Origin: Lepraria neglecta
Lineage: Eukaryota > Ascomycota > Lecanoromycetes > Lecanorales > Stereocaulaceae
DNA: 64,000 nucleotides
Direction of reading: 5' to 3'
NCBI GenBank assembly: GCA_033220425.1
Contig: CM065653.1
Span: 1,736,001 to 1,800,000, forward strand
Part shown: positions 33,972 to 44,357 of the stretch, in pieces
Layout of the letters: each line of letters begins with the position of its first letter
How positions within the stretch are numbered: the first letter of the stretch is position 1
Notes under the pieces: model-generated
Seen by the model: the letters and a program-made list of their open reading frames with translations, nothing else
Told to the model about the DNA's origin: nothing
Databases searched by the model: none
Translations under genes and position numbers: made by a program

Positions 33972-34384
33972 TATTAGAACTAGAAGGTTCTGATAGGACT
34001 ATCGCGAAGGACATATAACTTCGGACAGGACAGGCAGGTAAAGCGATGATCGCAATGATCGCAATACGAGCAATACTATCAAGAATGATAATCGTAATAA
34101 TCACAGTGCGAGCAATGCTATCAAGAGTGCTTGGCAGGATTTCTTATATCTATATATACGGGGCCTTGCCTACTATTTGGAACAGCGTGTTTAACTTAGT
34201 TAATCTTCCTAGTACTCCTTGCACTATACCTTACTAGTTATCAATATAGAACGTATTGGTTACCTATACACAAGAAGACTGCCATTCTACCTAAGTGACT
34301 CCTCTCCCACAGAAGCATAAGACACACGTAACCCATACCTAGTTATCGCACCGTTAGGTAAACGATCGGACGTGGGTCGTAACA
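33972..34384 (+). repeat. Element C 3' LTR
   Basis: 413 bp, the same length as its partner. The differences I compared are transitions. It is preceded by a polypurine tract (GGAGGAGGGAGCTAG). Confidence 0.92.
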
Positions 34385-35090
34385 CTTCGGATATTAACAG
34401 CGTACTATCTATAGACTAATAGGTAAATAGAACGTATAAACTAAATAATAGAAGTATATCTAAAATATTATATAAACTAGAAATAAGATAACTAGGTTTC
34501 ACTACTTCTAATAGTATAACTAGTATATAATAATAAAAGGTTAGATATAATAGGACTAATACTATTCTTTACTAATTACGGAAAGAATATAAATATATTT
34601 CTATAACCTAGAGAAGGACCTAATATAGAAAAAGCCTTAGTCAAGGTAGAAGAGCTAAAGAACTTATATAAGGATATATAGAAGATAATTAAGGGCTTAA
34701 ATAATAAGTTAAAGGTATAGGTCGACGGTAAAAGAAAGAATATTCCTTAGCTTAAAGAGGGGGATAAAGTATACCTCCTAATAAAAAATATAAAAACAAC
34801 GAGACCGAGTAAGAAACTAGATTATATTAAGGTCGGACTATTCTTAATTAAGAAGGTAAAGGGGGCTATTAACTATAAACTCGAGCTTCCGCCTAACGCC
34901 AAAGTATATCCGGTATTCTATATCTCGCTCCTAGAGCTAGTAGACTCTAATATACTACTCTAAGGAATATTTTATTATAATATTAAGGAAGAAATAGAGT
35001 ATAAGGTTAAGAGGATCCTAGATAGAAGAAATTAGTTCTATCTAGTTAAATAGAAAGGGTATAACGAAACGGAAAGTACCTAGGAACCTC

Positions 35091-35708
35091 TTAGGAACCT
35101 TGCGGGGAACTATAGGGAATATCTATAAGAGTTTCATCGGAGACAAGAGAAGACCAGTCGAAGTTCTCAGGGCCTTCTAAGCCGGCGGGGAGATCGAATT
35201 ACTCGGAGCTAATATTGAATATTAAACTATCGGGGGTACCGGAAGGGAGTTCCTTATCCCTCTCTAACTCCTTAATATTTTATAATTCGTACTTAACTAG
35301 CCTTTTCTCTTTATCCTAGATATAATCGAATTATAATTAAAGGCGTATAAGTTTCGCCTGCGTTTCCTTTATTTCTAACTAAGTATTATCGCGAACTTTC
35401 TTAATACGATATATCTTATCAATAGATATAACTAGGTTATACTTCTTGCCTACAGCTATATAGTTAGAATAATAATCCGAACGAACGCCTACTAAGTATT
35501 ACTTATTACCCTTTGTATAAAGAGTATAAGGACGTATTACGAACCTAGATAGTTTACTAGAGAGTTCTTTACGACGGGTAAGGGGATCTTTAGAACGGAT
35601 AGATCGACGGGGAGGTATAAAGGACGGATAGTTTCTCGGGACAAGAAATCTGGAGGAGGGGGCTAGTATTAGAACCGTTGGTTCTAACAGGACTGTCCTG
35701 GAGGACAA
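35091..35708 (-). pseudogene. Element B antisense ORF with Zn(II)2Cys6-type domain (all Cys lost)
   Basis: The same architecture as in element C: VPRNYPSFIPPRRSIRS, then at 35,439-35,528 Tyr at all six cluster positions with spacing 2-6-8-2-6, then a helical region, NIKELERD, SLVSDETLID and SSPQGS before TAA at 35,091-35,093. The open part begins in the 3' LTR at 35,708. Tyr at six of six positions is what RIP of TGY codons to TAY gives; no other residue appears at these positions. Confidence 0.7.
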
Positions 35709-36077
35709 GGTACTATAGACAGGACTAGCAGCTGAAGCGATGAGCGCAACGAGCGCTGTGCGCTTATAGCGCTCAAGAATAATAAGCGTAATAAGCGCCG
35801 GGCGCTTATAACGCTTATAGAATGCGTGGGGGGATTTCCTATATCTATATATACGGGGCTTTACCTACTATTTGGAGTAGCGTATTTAACTTGGTTAATC
35901 TTCCTAGTATTCCTTGCACTATACTTTACTAGCTATTAATATAGAACGTATTGATTACCTACATCGATAAAGACTGCCATTCTACCTGAGTAACTCCTCT
36001 CCTACAGAAGTATAAGACGAACGAACCTATACGTAGCTATCTCGCTATTAGATATACAACCACCGTGGGTCGTAACA
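35667..36077 (+). repeat. Element B 3' LTR
   Basis: 411 bp, starts TATTAGAACC, ends CGTAACA, followed by the ATACT duplication. It carries the same GAGCGC/GCGCTC tandem units as the 5' LTR. Confidence 0.9.
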
Positions 36078-38955
36078 ATACTCTAATTATAAGATCCGAG
36101 GTATCTATTTTAATACGAGCTAGCTCGTTTATCTAGAATATATAGAGTACTAGTAGATCTATATATACTTCTTTTAATATATTAAATAATTTCTATTAGT
36201 CTTTTCGCTATATAAATCTAATATCTTTCTTTATAATATCTATAAGAGGTAGTACTTTCTTTAAGTAGCCTTTAATAAACTTCCTATTAAAGTTAGTAAA
36301 TTCTAAGAAGCTTTATACTACTTTAATATCTTATAGTATAGGCTATTCCGCTATAGCTTTAATCTTTTCTAGGCTTATACTAATACCTTTTATACTAACT
36401 ATAAATCCTAGAAATTCTACTAACTCTTTATAGAACTTGTACTTTTCTAGTTTAAGAAGAAGTTTTGCCTATAATAGATATCCGAGGATATTATATATAT
36501 ATATAAATAATATTCTTTCTTATTCCTAGAATAAATTAGTATATTATCAAGGTACGCTATCGCTATTCGATCTAAATATACTCGTATAATATTATTAATA
36601 AGTACTTAGTAGGTTACTAGTACGTTAGTAAGTCTAAACGGTATTACTAGATATTTATAGTAGCTATATCTCGTTTAGAAGGTAGTTTTCTATTCCTCGT
36701 CTTCTTTTATTCGAATTAGGTTATATATACCTCTAAGATCTAGTTTAGTAAATATCTTTGCTTTACTAAGCTAATTCTATAGCTCTTCTATATTTAGTAA
36801 TAGATATCTATTCTTGATTATAATATCGTTTAACTTTTAATAGTCGATATATAGCTATAAGCTTCCGTTCTTCTTTAGTATAAGAGGATTAGGTAATCTA
36901 CTAGTAATTTAGATTCTTGAATAAATCCCTTTTTGAGGTTCTCGTTAATATACTCGCAAAGTACTTTAAGTTTCTTTTCTAATAATACGTAAATAGGTCT
37001 AAATATTAATTACTTACTAGATTCGAGTTCGATTTTATAATCCTATAGCTAATATTTAGGTAATACTTCTATATTCGTCTCTTCCTCGAATAAGTATATC
37101 TACTTACTATATTCTCGAGGGACGGAGGGTATATCTATTCCTCTCTTAACTCTTACTTCTTTATCCCGCTAACCTTTACTAGTAACTATAGAGCCGAACT
37201 ACCTTTTAGTACCGTCCTTATACGAAGCTAAGGTAATATATACCTTAATCGGTCTTTAGTTCGGCTTCTTATCTACTATTAAACGCTACTAATATATAGA
37301 TATAATTCTAGTAATATTTCCAGATCGATCCGTCTTGAGTACTCCTCGAGCCTAATCGATTATTAGATTATACTTCTTTAACCAAGATATTCCTAAAATT
37401 ATATAATAGGTAGCTATTCTAATAATATCAAAGGTAATCTCCTTATAGTAGCGCTGAATTATAATAGGTAACGAAAGTATCTCTTCGTCTACCTTTCCTA
37501 TTAATAGTATTAATCTATTAGCTATCTAAAGATTATACTACTATAACTTTTTCTAAGTTAGTAATCTAGTTATTTATACTAAGTCTCGTGAAATAAAGTT
37601 TCTAGTAGCCCTAGAGTCTATTATCACAACGGTCCGCTATCTATTAACAATTACTAGTATCTTTATATACGTATCGTATTACGCGGAATATAGATATTAT
37701 TTAGGGGTTAATATATTAATCTCTTTATAGCTACCCCTACTATAAGGGATTACTCTTTTCCCGCTTATAGGAGTAAGAATCTAGCTTCCGACTTCGACTA
37801 TATATACTTTATATAGTTATCGTATAAATAGGTATACTATTCTACCGTATTATATTCCTTAGTATATAGATTATAACTTAGTTCTTTTCCTAGCTACTCC
37901 GACTAGCTTTTGTTATATCTCGGGAAGAACTAGTAAATTCTTTTCGTTACGAGATGCTATAGATATTTATCTTCCTAATAGTTATTATAGAAGTTATATC
38001 TATATAGTAGTATTCTTATTAGTCCTCTAGCTATATTCCTTAGTATACTATACTATACGTAGTAAAGCGATATATATTCTTCCTATAGTATACTCTTGTA
38101 ACTATAGTAGTTTCGATCTATTCGATAGTCTAATAAGATATATTCCTATTTTAGTTCCTTAGAGTCTTCCTCTTCTTTTCCTTTAGACGTAGTAGTTTTA
38201 GATATTATTCTCCTTAGTAGTTATACTTCTTCCTACTTAGCTTCTAATATACTAAGGGCTTCTTCCTACTCTAGGTCGGTTCTACTTCCTTTCTAGTCCT
38301 ATTTAGACTCTTCTTTTTAAGCTTTACTATCGTTTTTAGTATTTAGATTATCTTTATAATATATCCTAATTAGCGCGTTGAATTTCCTTACGAAATTACT
38401 ATCGCCGTTATCGGATTCTTCGTCGAGTTCTTTCTATATTATCCTATTATACTAGGAACTAATATCTTCTTCGACTTTATCCTATACTAGTAGAATCTCT
38501 TTAGGCGTACCGTCTATATCGTTCTAGGTCTATACTTTTTCTAGTATATTTAGCTACGGTTAATATACTATATTTTTCGACTTGTAGTCTCTAGTAAAGT
38601 AGCCCGGTTTACTATAGCTATAATACTTTAGTATTTTCTTACCCCTTTACTACTTCTTGCCCTTTATAGGCCTTCTAAAGGCTTACTTTCCTTTCTTCTC
38701 TATAAAGTCTAGTTCTATAGACGTATACCCGTAGGGGTCGCGTTCTTTATATCCTAGGTAATAGCTCTTCGATTTAGTAAAAAAGCTCGATTATCCTATT
38801 CTACCGACTCCTCTATTATACCTCTTCTCTATAGTCCTTTTAAATAGCTTACTATTAATTTTAATTACTTCTTTAATTAGTTTATCTAGGGTATTAATAA
38901 TAATCCTAGATCTTATAAGCTCGTCTTTGATATTATCCTTAAGACCTCTCTAGTA

Positions 38956-39730
38956 TCTTTCTTCTAATAATAGATTATCGCGACATTCGGAGCAATTCCG
39001 CACTTGTAGCCAATTAGAACATCCCTTTAGAGCTGCATTTCCTCTCTCGGCTAGCGCCTTCAACCACCAAAAGTTGAATCCGCTGCGCACTTCTTCGCAG
39101 TAATACCCCGCGCTACATACGCCATATGATATCGAGATGATTTCATAAGTTTTGGAGTCAATCATTAGCTTGCTTGCGCATCAAGAATTTTTAGAATCGG
39201 CCTATTTGCGCAATAGTTATGAGCAAAAGAAGCGTTTTCGCCATGTTTTTACGGGCAGCCCAAGCTCGGTGGCAAATGCCAAGTATTGAGCTTGGCGTCC
39301 CCCGGACCCTGGAACATCAAAAGTTGAGTGCGCACCGCAACTTCTTCGTAGCAATGCCCCGCGCCACACACGTTATATGATATCGAGATGATTTCATGAG
39401 TTTTGGAACGAAGCATGCGCTTTCCAACGCCGTTCGGATTTTAAAATTTGGCTAAGATTTGGCTATAGAAAGCTCAAAAAATATGTTTTTGCCTGCGGAG
39501 TTCCTTAAAGCTACCCCCGCAGCTACCCCCGAAGTGCCTCCGGAGTACTCAAATATTTAACCCTTAATAACTTTCGATATATTATAGTTAGGCTTAGCTT
39601 TATATATATAAAATATACTATAACTAGAGGGCTCTCTAATACCGCTTAAATTTTCTAAATAGAGTATAAAATAAGCGAGATATAGTCATTTTTACGGTAA
39701 TCTTCTGTGAAGATTACGGGCACTTACTTA
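38956..39730 (+). mobile_element. Helitron-like element, copy 2
   Basis: 775 bp inserted in the gag part of element A, starting TCTTTCTTCTAATAA. It ends with the hairpin GTAATCTTC-TGT-GAAGATTAC and CACTTACTTA (final G changed to A). The intact site in element D (near 63,850) reads TTAGTA-TATAGTT, so the insertion lies between A and T with no duplication. It has one internal unit fewer than copies 1, 3 and 4. Confidence 0.65.
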
Positions 39731-40255
39731 TATAGTTATTAATACGTTATCGTCCTAGTTAGTCTTAGCTATATATTATTAAAACTAAGTTAAATACTCT
39801 AATATAGACTTTTTCTAAGTTACGTACTAGATAGTTTATATTACTATATTGACTTTATTAGATAGACCGAATATATAGCGGATTTCGAGTCTAAATATAG
39901 CTATACTTTCTATCTACTACTTAATTTCGCTATCCTTATCGTTATCTTCTATATACTTCTTTAGAAACGAATTAACCTATTTTTAGGCTCTTCTATATAA
40001 GTAAGTAATAGCGAAGATAGAATATTATTATATAGATACTAAATCTCCTTAAAACTTTAGATAAAGTAATATCTAGAATAGCTATCCCTCGAGCTTATCT
40101 CTTTCTCTATAGTATAAGTTAGGCTAGGCTATCTTAATATATCTACTAAGTCCTTCGTTTATAGTTAGGTATTATTATCTACTCCCTCCTAAGGAGCTTA
40201 GGGTAGATACTCTAGAGTCTCTTAGTATAGTACTTATCTTTAAAGGTACTTAAAG

Positions 40256-40626
40256 TATTACGAACCGTACGTTCTAGTATTATATTCGTAATTAATTCTT
40301 AATAGGGATAGAGATATAATAGAGTAAGAGGGTAAATTAGGCTTCAAGTAATACTAAGCGGGTCTAGTATATAATTAGATAATATATATTTAGTATCTAG
40401 TCTAAGAGATCTATCGTATATAATCAAGTATAAGGTAAGATACGAAGTTAAGCACGATGCTCCAAGTAGTAAGTAGTACTCCGTATATATAGCAATAGGA
40501 AATCCATACCAAGTATTTATATTCAAACGAGTCGAGTATCGATTCGTATAAACTAGACTCTGCTAAGTCCATACTAGTTCGTGCGCCCCTAGCGCGTTCC
40601 TATTAGTATATTCTTGGCTCGTAATA
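40256..40626 (-). repeat. Element A 5' LTR
   Basis: 371 bp from TATTACGAACC to GTAATA, followed by the ACCAA duplication. It is more strongly T/A-converted than its partner at 18,768-19,179 and lacks the 41-bp duplication. Confidence 0.88.
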
Positions 40627-40631
40627 ACCAA

Positions 40632-41028
40632 GCGCTTAAGGCGCTAAGGCTCCGTAATATCTTCTAGGGATACCGAAAAGCTCGTCCCGAGCGATTATAG
40701 TCCTGAAGTTATCGAATTCCGAGAGTAGTCGATATATTAATTAGGCGGCTCCAATATCTATATTAGTAATAGAGCCCTTTAGGAATAATAGGATATAGCT
40801 AGGTTCTCCTTTTAATATACGGCTAATAATAAGGAGTAGGATGATATAGTCCTATAACTTTAAAGTATTATCTCCTCCGAACTCTCTAAAACAAGAGTCC
40901 TCCTAGATATATTAGTATAGAGTAGATATAGCGAGGTTGCTATACTATAGTAATAACCTCTAGTAATAGTATTACTAATAACGCTACTGGCGGCGGTAAA
41001 GATTAAAATCTAAGAATATCTTCTTCTA
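40632..41028. other. RIP-affected remnant of the pre-insertion locus, unclassified
   Basis: Sequence that was joined to 18,767 before element A inserted. In one plus-strand frame a protein-like segment can be read if TAG/TAA are taken as former Gln/Trp (for example SIISSELSKTRVLLDILV), so this may be a RIP-inactivated copy of a repeated gene or transposon. I do not recognise the family. A GCGCTTAAGGCGC palindrome lies at 40,632. Confidence 0.35.
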
Positions 41029-41610
41029 ATAACAGAATGGATTTTAATACCTATTTAGGTAACTAATACCGAATCGGGTAGTTAAAGGATACTTGGCATC
41101 AACTATCAAACTGTAGTTGAATACGCACCGCAACTTCTTCGCAGCACTGCCTCGCGCCACATACATTATATAATATCGAGATGATTTCATAAGTTTTGGA
41201 GTTAATTATTAGCTTGCTTGCGTATCAAGAATTTTTAGAATCGGCCTATTTACGCAATAGTTATGAGCAAAAGATGCTATGTTTTGCAGGCAGCGCGAGC
41301 TTAGTAGTAAATACTAAGTATTGAGCTTGGCGTCCCCCGGACCCTGGAACATCAAAAGTTGAATACGCACCGCAACTTCTTCGCAGCAATGCCCCGCACC
41401 ATATATATCATATAATATCGAGATGATTTCATGAGTTTTGGAATCAAGTATACGCTTTCTAATACCGTCGAAATTTTCAAAGTCGGTCTACTTAGGCAAA
41501 AGTTATAACCAAAAGAAGCGTTTTCGCCATGTTTTTTGCAGGTAGTAAAAGCTCAGTAGCAAATGCCAAGCACTGAGCTTGGCGCCCCCGGACCCTAGAA
41601 CATTGTTGAA
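41029..41610 (+). mobile_element. Helitron-like element, copy 5 (3' end missing)
   Basis: It starts TCTTCTTCTAATAACAGA after an A, like the complete copies, then diverges for about 80 bp. From about 41,110 it matches the internal repeat units (CGCACCGCAACTTCTTCGCA). The match ends near 41,605 after GGCGCCCCCGGACCC. No terminal hairpin or CTTG end follows, so it is truncated or chimeric. Confidence 0.5.
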
Positions 41611-41744
41611 TTATAAGCTTATCTATAGCTTTATATAATGGCAACGGTTTTGGTATATATAAGAGCTAGCTATATAGACAGCTCTAGGATGCAGAAATAA
41701 TCTTTGAAGCTTTACATGGTTCGGATGGTTCCAGGATACTAACC

Positions 41745-42110
41745 GCCATATCGCCATGTGCGAATAGGTAACCCGGTGCCATATCTCCATGTGCGAATAG
41801 GCAATCTGCCGCCATATCGCCATGTGCGAATGAGCCATCCGGTGCCATATCACCATGTGCGAATAGGCAACCTGCCGCCATATCGCCATCTGCGAATAGG
41901 CAATCCGGTGCCATATCGCCATGTGTCGAATAGGCAATCCAGCGCCATATCGCCATGTGCGAATAGGCAATCCGGTGCTATATCGCCATGTGTCGAATAG
42001 GCAATCCTGCCGCCATATCGCCATGTGCGAATAGGCAATCCGGTGCCATATCGCTATGTGCGAATAGGCAATCCGGTGCCATATCGCCATGAGCAGAATG
42101 GGCAATCATG
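41745..42110 (+). repeat. 33-bp minisatellite, about 11 units
   Basis: Contiguous head-to-tail units GCCATATCGCCATGTGCG followed by AATAGGCAATCCGGT. Most are exactly 33 bp; the sixth is 34 and the eighth 35 bp. Units alternate between an ATCCGGT and an ATCTGCC/ACCTGCC type end, suggesting a 66-bp higher-order unit. Because the period is a multiple of three, the minus strand has a 160-codon open frame (41,623-42,105) with a repeated MAIWHRIAYSH 11-mer. I regard it as a by-product and not a gene. It directly follows the broken end of Helitron-like copy 5. Confidence 0.85.
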
Positions 42111-42118
42111 TAGACCGT

Positions 42119-42196
42119 GCGGTACGCCTGTCTCATGCCTTATGCGATACGCCTTGTGTCATGTTTTATGCGATACGCTTGTTTTATGCTTTTCAT
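42119..42196 (+). repeat. Short tandem repeat with TATGCGATACGC units
   Basis: About two and a half imperfect copies of a 28-bp unit containing TTATGCGATACGCYTTGT, directly after the minisatellite. Confidence 0.5.
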
Positions 42197-42299
42197 GCGG
42201 AAAGCTTAGGAGTAAGCCCCAGTACGCGCACAGTCCCACTATCCGCATACCCTACCAACAACAACACGAAAAATTTCAACACCCGATATCTTAATCAAT

Positions 42300-42679
42300 A
42301 TGAGTCCAATTAAGGACGCCCTGGAGGTATTAGAATCCTAGAAGTCACTTAATTATACTACTACTGCCAGATTATTCGGTGTTAACAGGACTACACTCTC
42401 ACGGCGTTATAGAGGTATTATAGGTACTATAGACGAGAAAGCTAATAAAGCTTAATTACTTATAACGTAGTAAGAGAAAACCCTTACTAAGTATATTAAT
42501 AAGCTTATACTCCGAGGTTTTCCTCCTACTCCCGCTATAGTACGCAATTTTGCTAAAGATATCTATAAAATTAAGCCGGTAAAGAATTAGGTTTCCCGCT
42601 ATATAGAACGGAATAGGAAGGAACTCGACTTAGGATTCTAACTAGGCTTTAATCTTAATAGGAAGAAAGTAGATAATTA
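42300..42679 (+). pseudogene. pogo/Fot1-like transposase N-terminal fragment
   Basis: The frame from ATG 42,300 reads MSPIKDALEVLES, then TARLFGVNRTTLSRRYRG (a psq-type helix-turn-helix), GFPPTPAIVRNFAKDIY and SRYIERNRKELDLGF, an order typical of the DNA-binding N-terminus of pogo/Fot1-type (Tc1/mariner superfamily) transposases. Stops occur where relatives have Gln or Trp, so RIP is likely. It ends at the insertion of Helitron-like copy 3 at 42,680. I could not recognise the rest of the transposase after 43,658, so the catalytic DDE half is absent or unrecognisable. Confidence 0.72.
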
Positions 42680-43658
42680 TCTTTCTTCTAATAACAGATT
42701 ATGGCGAAATTCGGAGCAATTCCGCACTTGCAGCCAATCAGATTGGCCCTATATTCTGCATTCCCTCTCTCGGCTAGCGCCTTCAACCACCAAAACTTGA
42801 ATTCGCATCGCAACTTCTTCGCACTACTTCCCCGCGCCACATACATCATATGATATCGAGATGATTTCATATGTTTTGGAGTCAATCATTAGCTTGCTTG
42901 CGCATCAAGAATTTTTAGAATCGGCCCATTTGCGCAATAGTTATGAGCAAAAGAAGCGTTTTCACCATGTTTTGCATGTACCGCGAGCTCGGTGGCAAAT
43001 GCCAAGCATTGAGCTGAATGCGCACCGTAACTTCTTTGCAGTACTTCCCCGCGCCACATACGTCATATGATATCGAGATGATTTCATAAGTTTTGGAACC
43101 AAGCATGCGCTCTCCAATACCGTCGAAATTTTCAAAATCGGTCCATTTGCGCAAAAGTTATGAGCAAAAGAAGCGTTTTCGCCATGTTTTTCTGGCGGTG
43201 CCAGATGCCAAGCACTGAGCTCGGCACCCCCGGACCCTGGAACATCAAAAGTTGAATGCGCACTGCAACTTCTTCGCAGCAATGCCCCGCGCCACATACG
43301 TCATATGATATCATCATAATTTCATAAGTTTTGAACCAAGCATGCGCTTTCCAACGCCGTTCGAATTTTGAAATTTGGCTAAGGTTTGGCTAAGGAAAGC
43401 TCAAAAAACATGTTTTTGCCTGCGGAGTTCCCTGAAGCTACCACCGCAGTCACCCCCGAAGTGCCTCCGGAGCACTCAAATATTTAACCCTTAATAACTT
43501 TCGATATATTAGGGCTAGGACTTAGCTTTATACATATAAAATATACTATAAATAGAGGGCTTTCTAATCAGGCTTAAACTTTCTAAGTAGAGTATAAAAT
43601 AAGCGAGATATAGTAGTTTTTACTGTAATCTTCTGTGAAGATTACGGGCACTAACTTG
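42680..43658 (+). mobile_element. Helitron-like element, copy 3
   Basis: 979 bp, starts TCTTTCTTCTAATAACAGA after A and ends with the hairpin and CACTAACTTG before T. Three internal units are marked by AACTTCTTYG at 42,812, 43,029 and 43,267. It is inserted at the end of the pogo-like fragment. Confidence 0.65.
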
Positions 43659-44357
43659 TTAGTAGATAATAGATTATTATAGAATTGAGGAAAGTATAGT
43701 TAAATAACCCGTAAAGAAGTTGAAGAAGGATTAGTATAAATACGAGTTAAATTTATATTGATATTACTAATAACAAGCTTTTATATACTAAAGGAGCTAT
43801 CGATAGTAGCTATATTTTAAACGGATTATATATATAGAAGACTTTATTTAGATTCGACTACCTATTTATATCTTGTATAGAAGATATATAGCTACTAATT
43901 AGTAGAAATATATAGACTATATAAGAAGTAATCAATTATAATAAAAGAAAACTGGTAACTATATATTAGTAGCGTTATATTATTAATTGAGCTAATAGCT
44001 AGCTAAACGTATAATAGATATACTAATTAGTTAGATATTATACTAACAGTAACATCTAATTACTAATTGGTTAGATATTATACTAATAGTAATATCTAAT
44101 TACTAATTGGTTATATATTATACTAACAGTAATATTTAATTACTAACTAACCTAACATCGTTAAATCAGTAGTATTGAGTTACAGATCGAGCTGATTTGA
44201 TACTATTAGCAATATTGAGTTACTGATTCCGCTGAACGTAACTATCAGCCCTACCGGCGCGCTCGGCAACTCGGGATTTCCTAGTAACTTTTGGGAAAGC
44301 GCGATGTAGTAGGGTTAGTAGTAGATAGGGAAGAGATAATAGGCTTAGTCGACGATA
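43659..44357. other. AT-rich spacer with a 40-bp tandem array
   Basis: About 700 bp of TA-rich, probably RIP-affected sequence between two Helitron-like copies. It includes the tandem array at 44,021-44,150. No gene is seen. Confidence 0.45.
44021..44150 (+). repeat. 40-bp tandem repeat, 3.25 units
   Basis: Units of exactly 40 bp beginning TACTAATTGGTTAGATATTA, at 44,021, 44,061 and 44,101 with a partial fourth at 44,141. Each unit contains partly self-complementary TTAGATATTATACTAA, so the array can form hairpins. Confidence 0.8.

Larger units (their letters stand above)
27841..34384 (+). mobile_element. Element C: Ty3/Gypsy chromovirus-type retrotransposon nested in element B
   Basis: 6,544 bp with LTRs of 413 bp each (27,841-28,253 and 33,972-34,384) and a perfect target duplication CTTCG (27,836-27,840 and 34,385-34,389). 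It sits inside the integrase of element B. It is one of the better-preserved copies: gag, protease, reverse transcriptase, RNase H, integrase and chromodomain can be read in one frame with fewer stops, consistent with its being a younger insertion. It carries the antisense Zn-cluster ORF. Confidence 0.94.
23400..35090 (+). pseudogene. Element B gag-pol, split by element C
   Basis: One plus-strand frame can be followed from gag (about 23,420) through protease, reverse transcriptase (KLDLRGIYNLI and [10 protein letters not shown] visible), RNase H and the first half of integrase to 27,840. It resumes after element C at 34,385 and runs through the integrase C-part to a chromodomain near 34,990-35,090. 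Frame is kept throughout, with no indels seen. The damage is almost only stops at former Trp and Gln codons, as RIP predicts. Protein length and order fit a Ty3/Gypsy chromovirus-type polyprotein. Confidence 0.82.
22989..36077 (+). mobile_element. Element B: Ty3/Gypsy chromovirus-type retrotransposon inserted in element A
   Basis: LTRs of 411 bp each lie at 22,989-23,399 and 35,667-36,077. The target duplication ATACT is at 22,984-22,988 and 36,078-36,082. Without the nested element C the length is about 6.5 kb. The plus strand carries gag, protease (DSGAT near 25,235), reverse transcriptase (YLDD near 26,310), RNase H, integrase and chromodomain, all with Trp/Gln codons turned to stops. An antisense Zn-cluster ORF lies before the 3' LTR. 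The element interrupts element A in the pol region. Confidence 0.92.
19797..40255 (-). pseudogene. Element A gag-pol, RIP-degraded, in pieces
   Basis: Minus-strand pieces in reading order from right to left: gag N-part (39,731-40,255); rest of gag with a zinc-knuckle remnant near 38,590-38,640 in which all Cys and His codons read as Tyr; protease and reverse transcriptase (about 36,083-37,900); RNase H up to 22,228; and integrase with chromodomain (about 19,797-22,988, interrupted). Comparison with plus-strand element C shows the same order and spacing. Stops are almost all TAG or TAA where relatives have TGG, CAG or CAA. It cannot encode protein now. Confidence 0.8.
18768..40626 (-). mobile_element. 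Element A: Ty3/Gypsy LTR retrotransposon, RIP-degraded and multiply interrupted
   Basis: The element is bounded by LTRs at 18,768-19,179 (3' LTR, as it lies on the minus strand) and 40,256-40,626 (5' LTR). A perfect 5-bp target duplication ACCAA flanks it at 18,763-18,767 and 40,627-40,631. The interior reads on the minus strand as gag, protease, reverse transcriptase, RNase H, integrase and chromodomain, with stops at Trp and Gln codons. Four insertions split it: a Helitron-like copy (20,653-21,626), a solo LTR (21,765-22,222), element B (22,989-36,077) and another Helitron-like copy (38,956-39,730). It is the oldest layer of the nest. Element D is a related copy and shows the uninterrupted order across each of these sites. 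Confidence 0.9.

Noticed and set aside
22989-36077. Elements B and C as active retrotransposons
   Set aside because: Many stops in gag-pol in both copies; zinc knuckles are lost.
41623-42105. 160-codon minus-strand ORF with repeated 11-mer as a repeat protein
   Set aside because: The open frame follows from a repeat period divisible by three; one- and two-base length changes shift the frame in other readings and there is no context for a gene.
41745-42110. Regular 33-bp repeats as a CRISPR array
   Set aside because: Units are directly adjacent with no spacers and the genome is fungal; this is a minisatellite.
43659-44020. Continuation of the pogo-like transposase after Helitron copy 3
   Set aside because: No reading frame there shows the expected catalytic-domain motifs.
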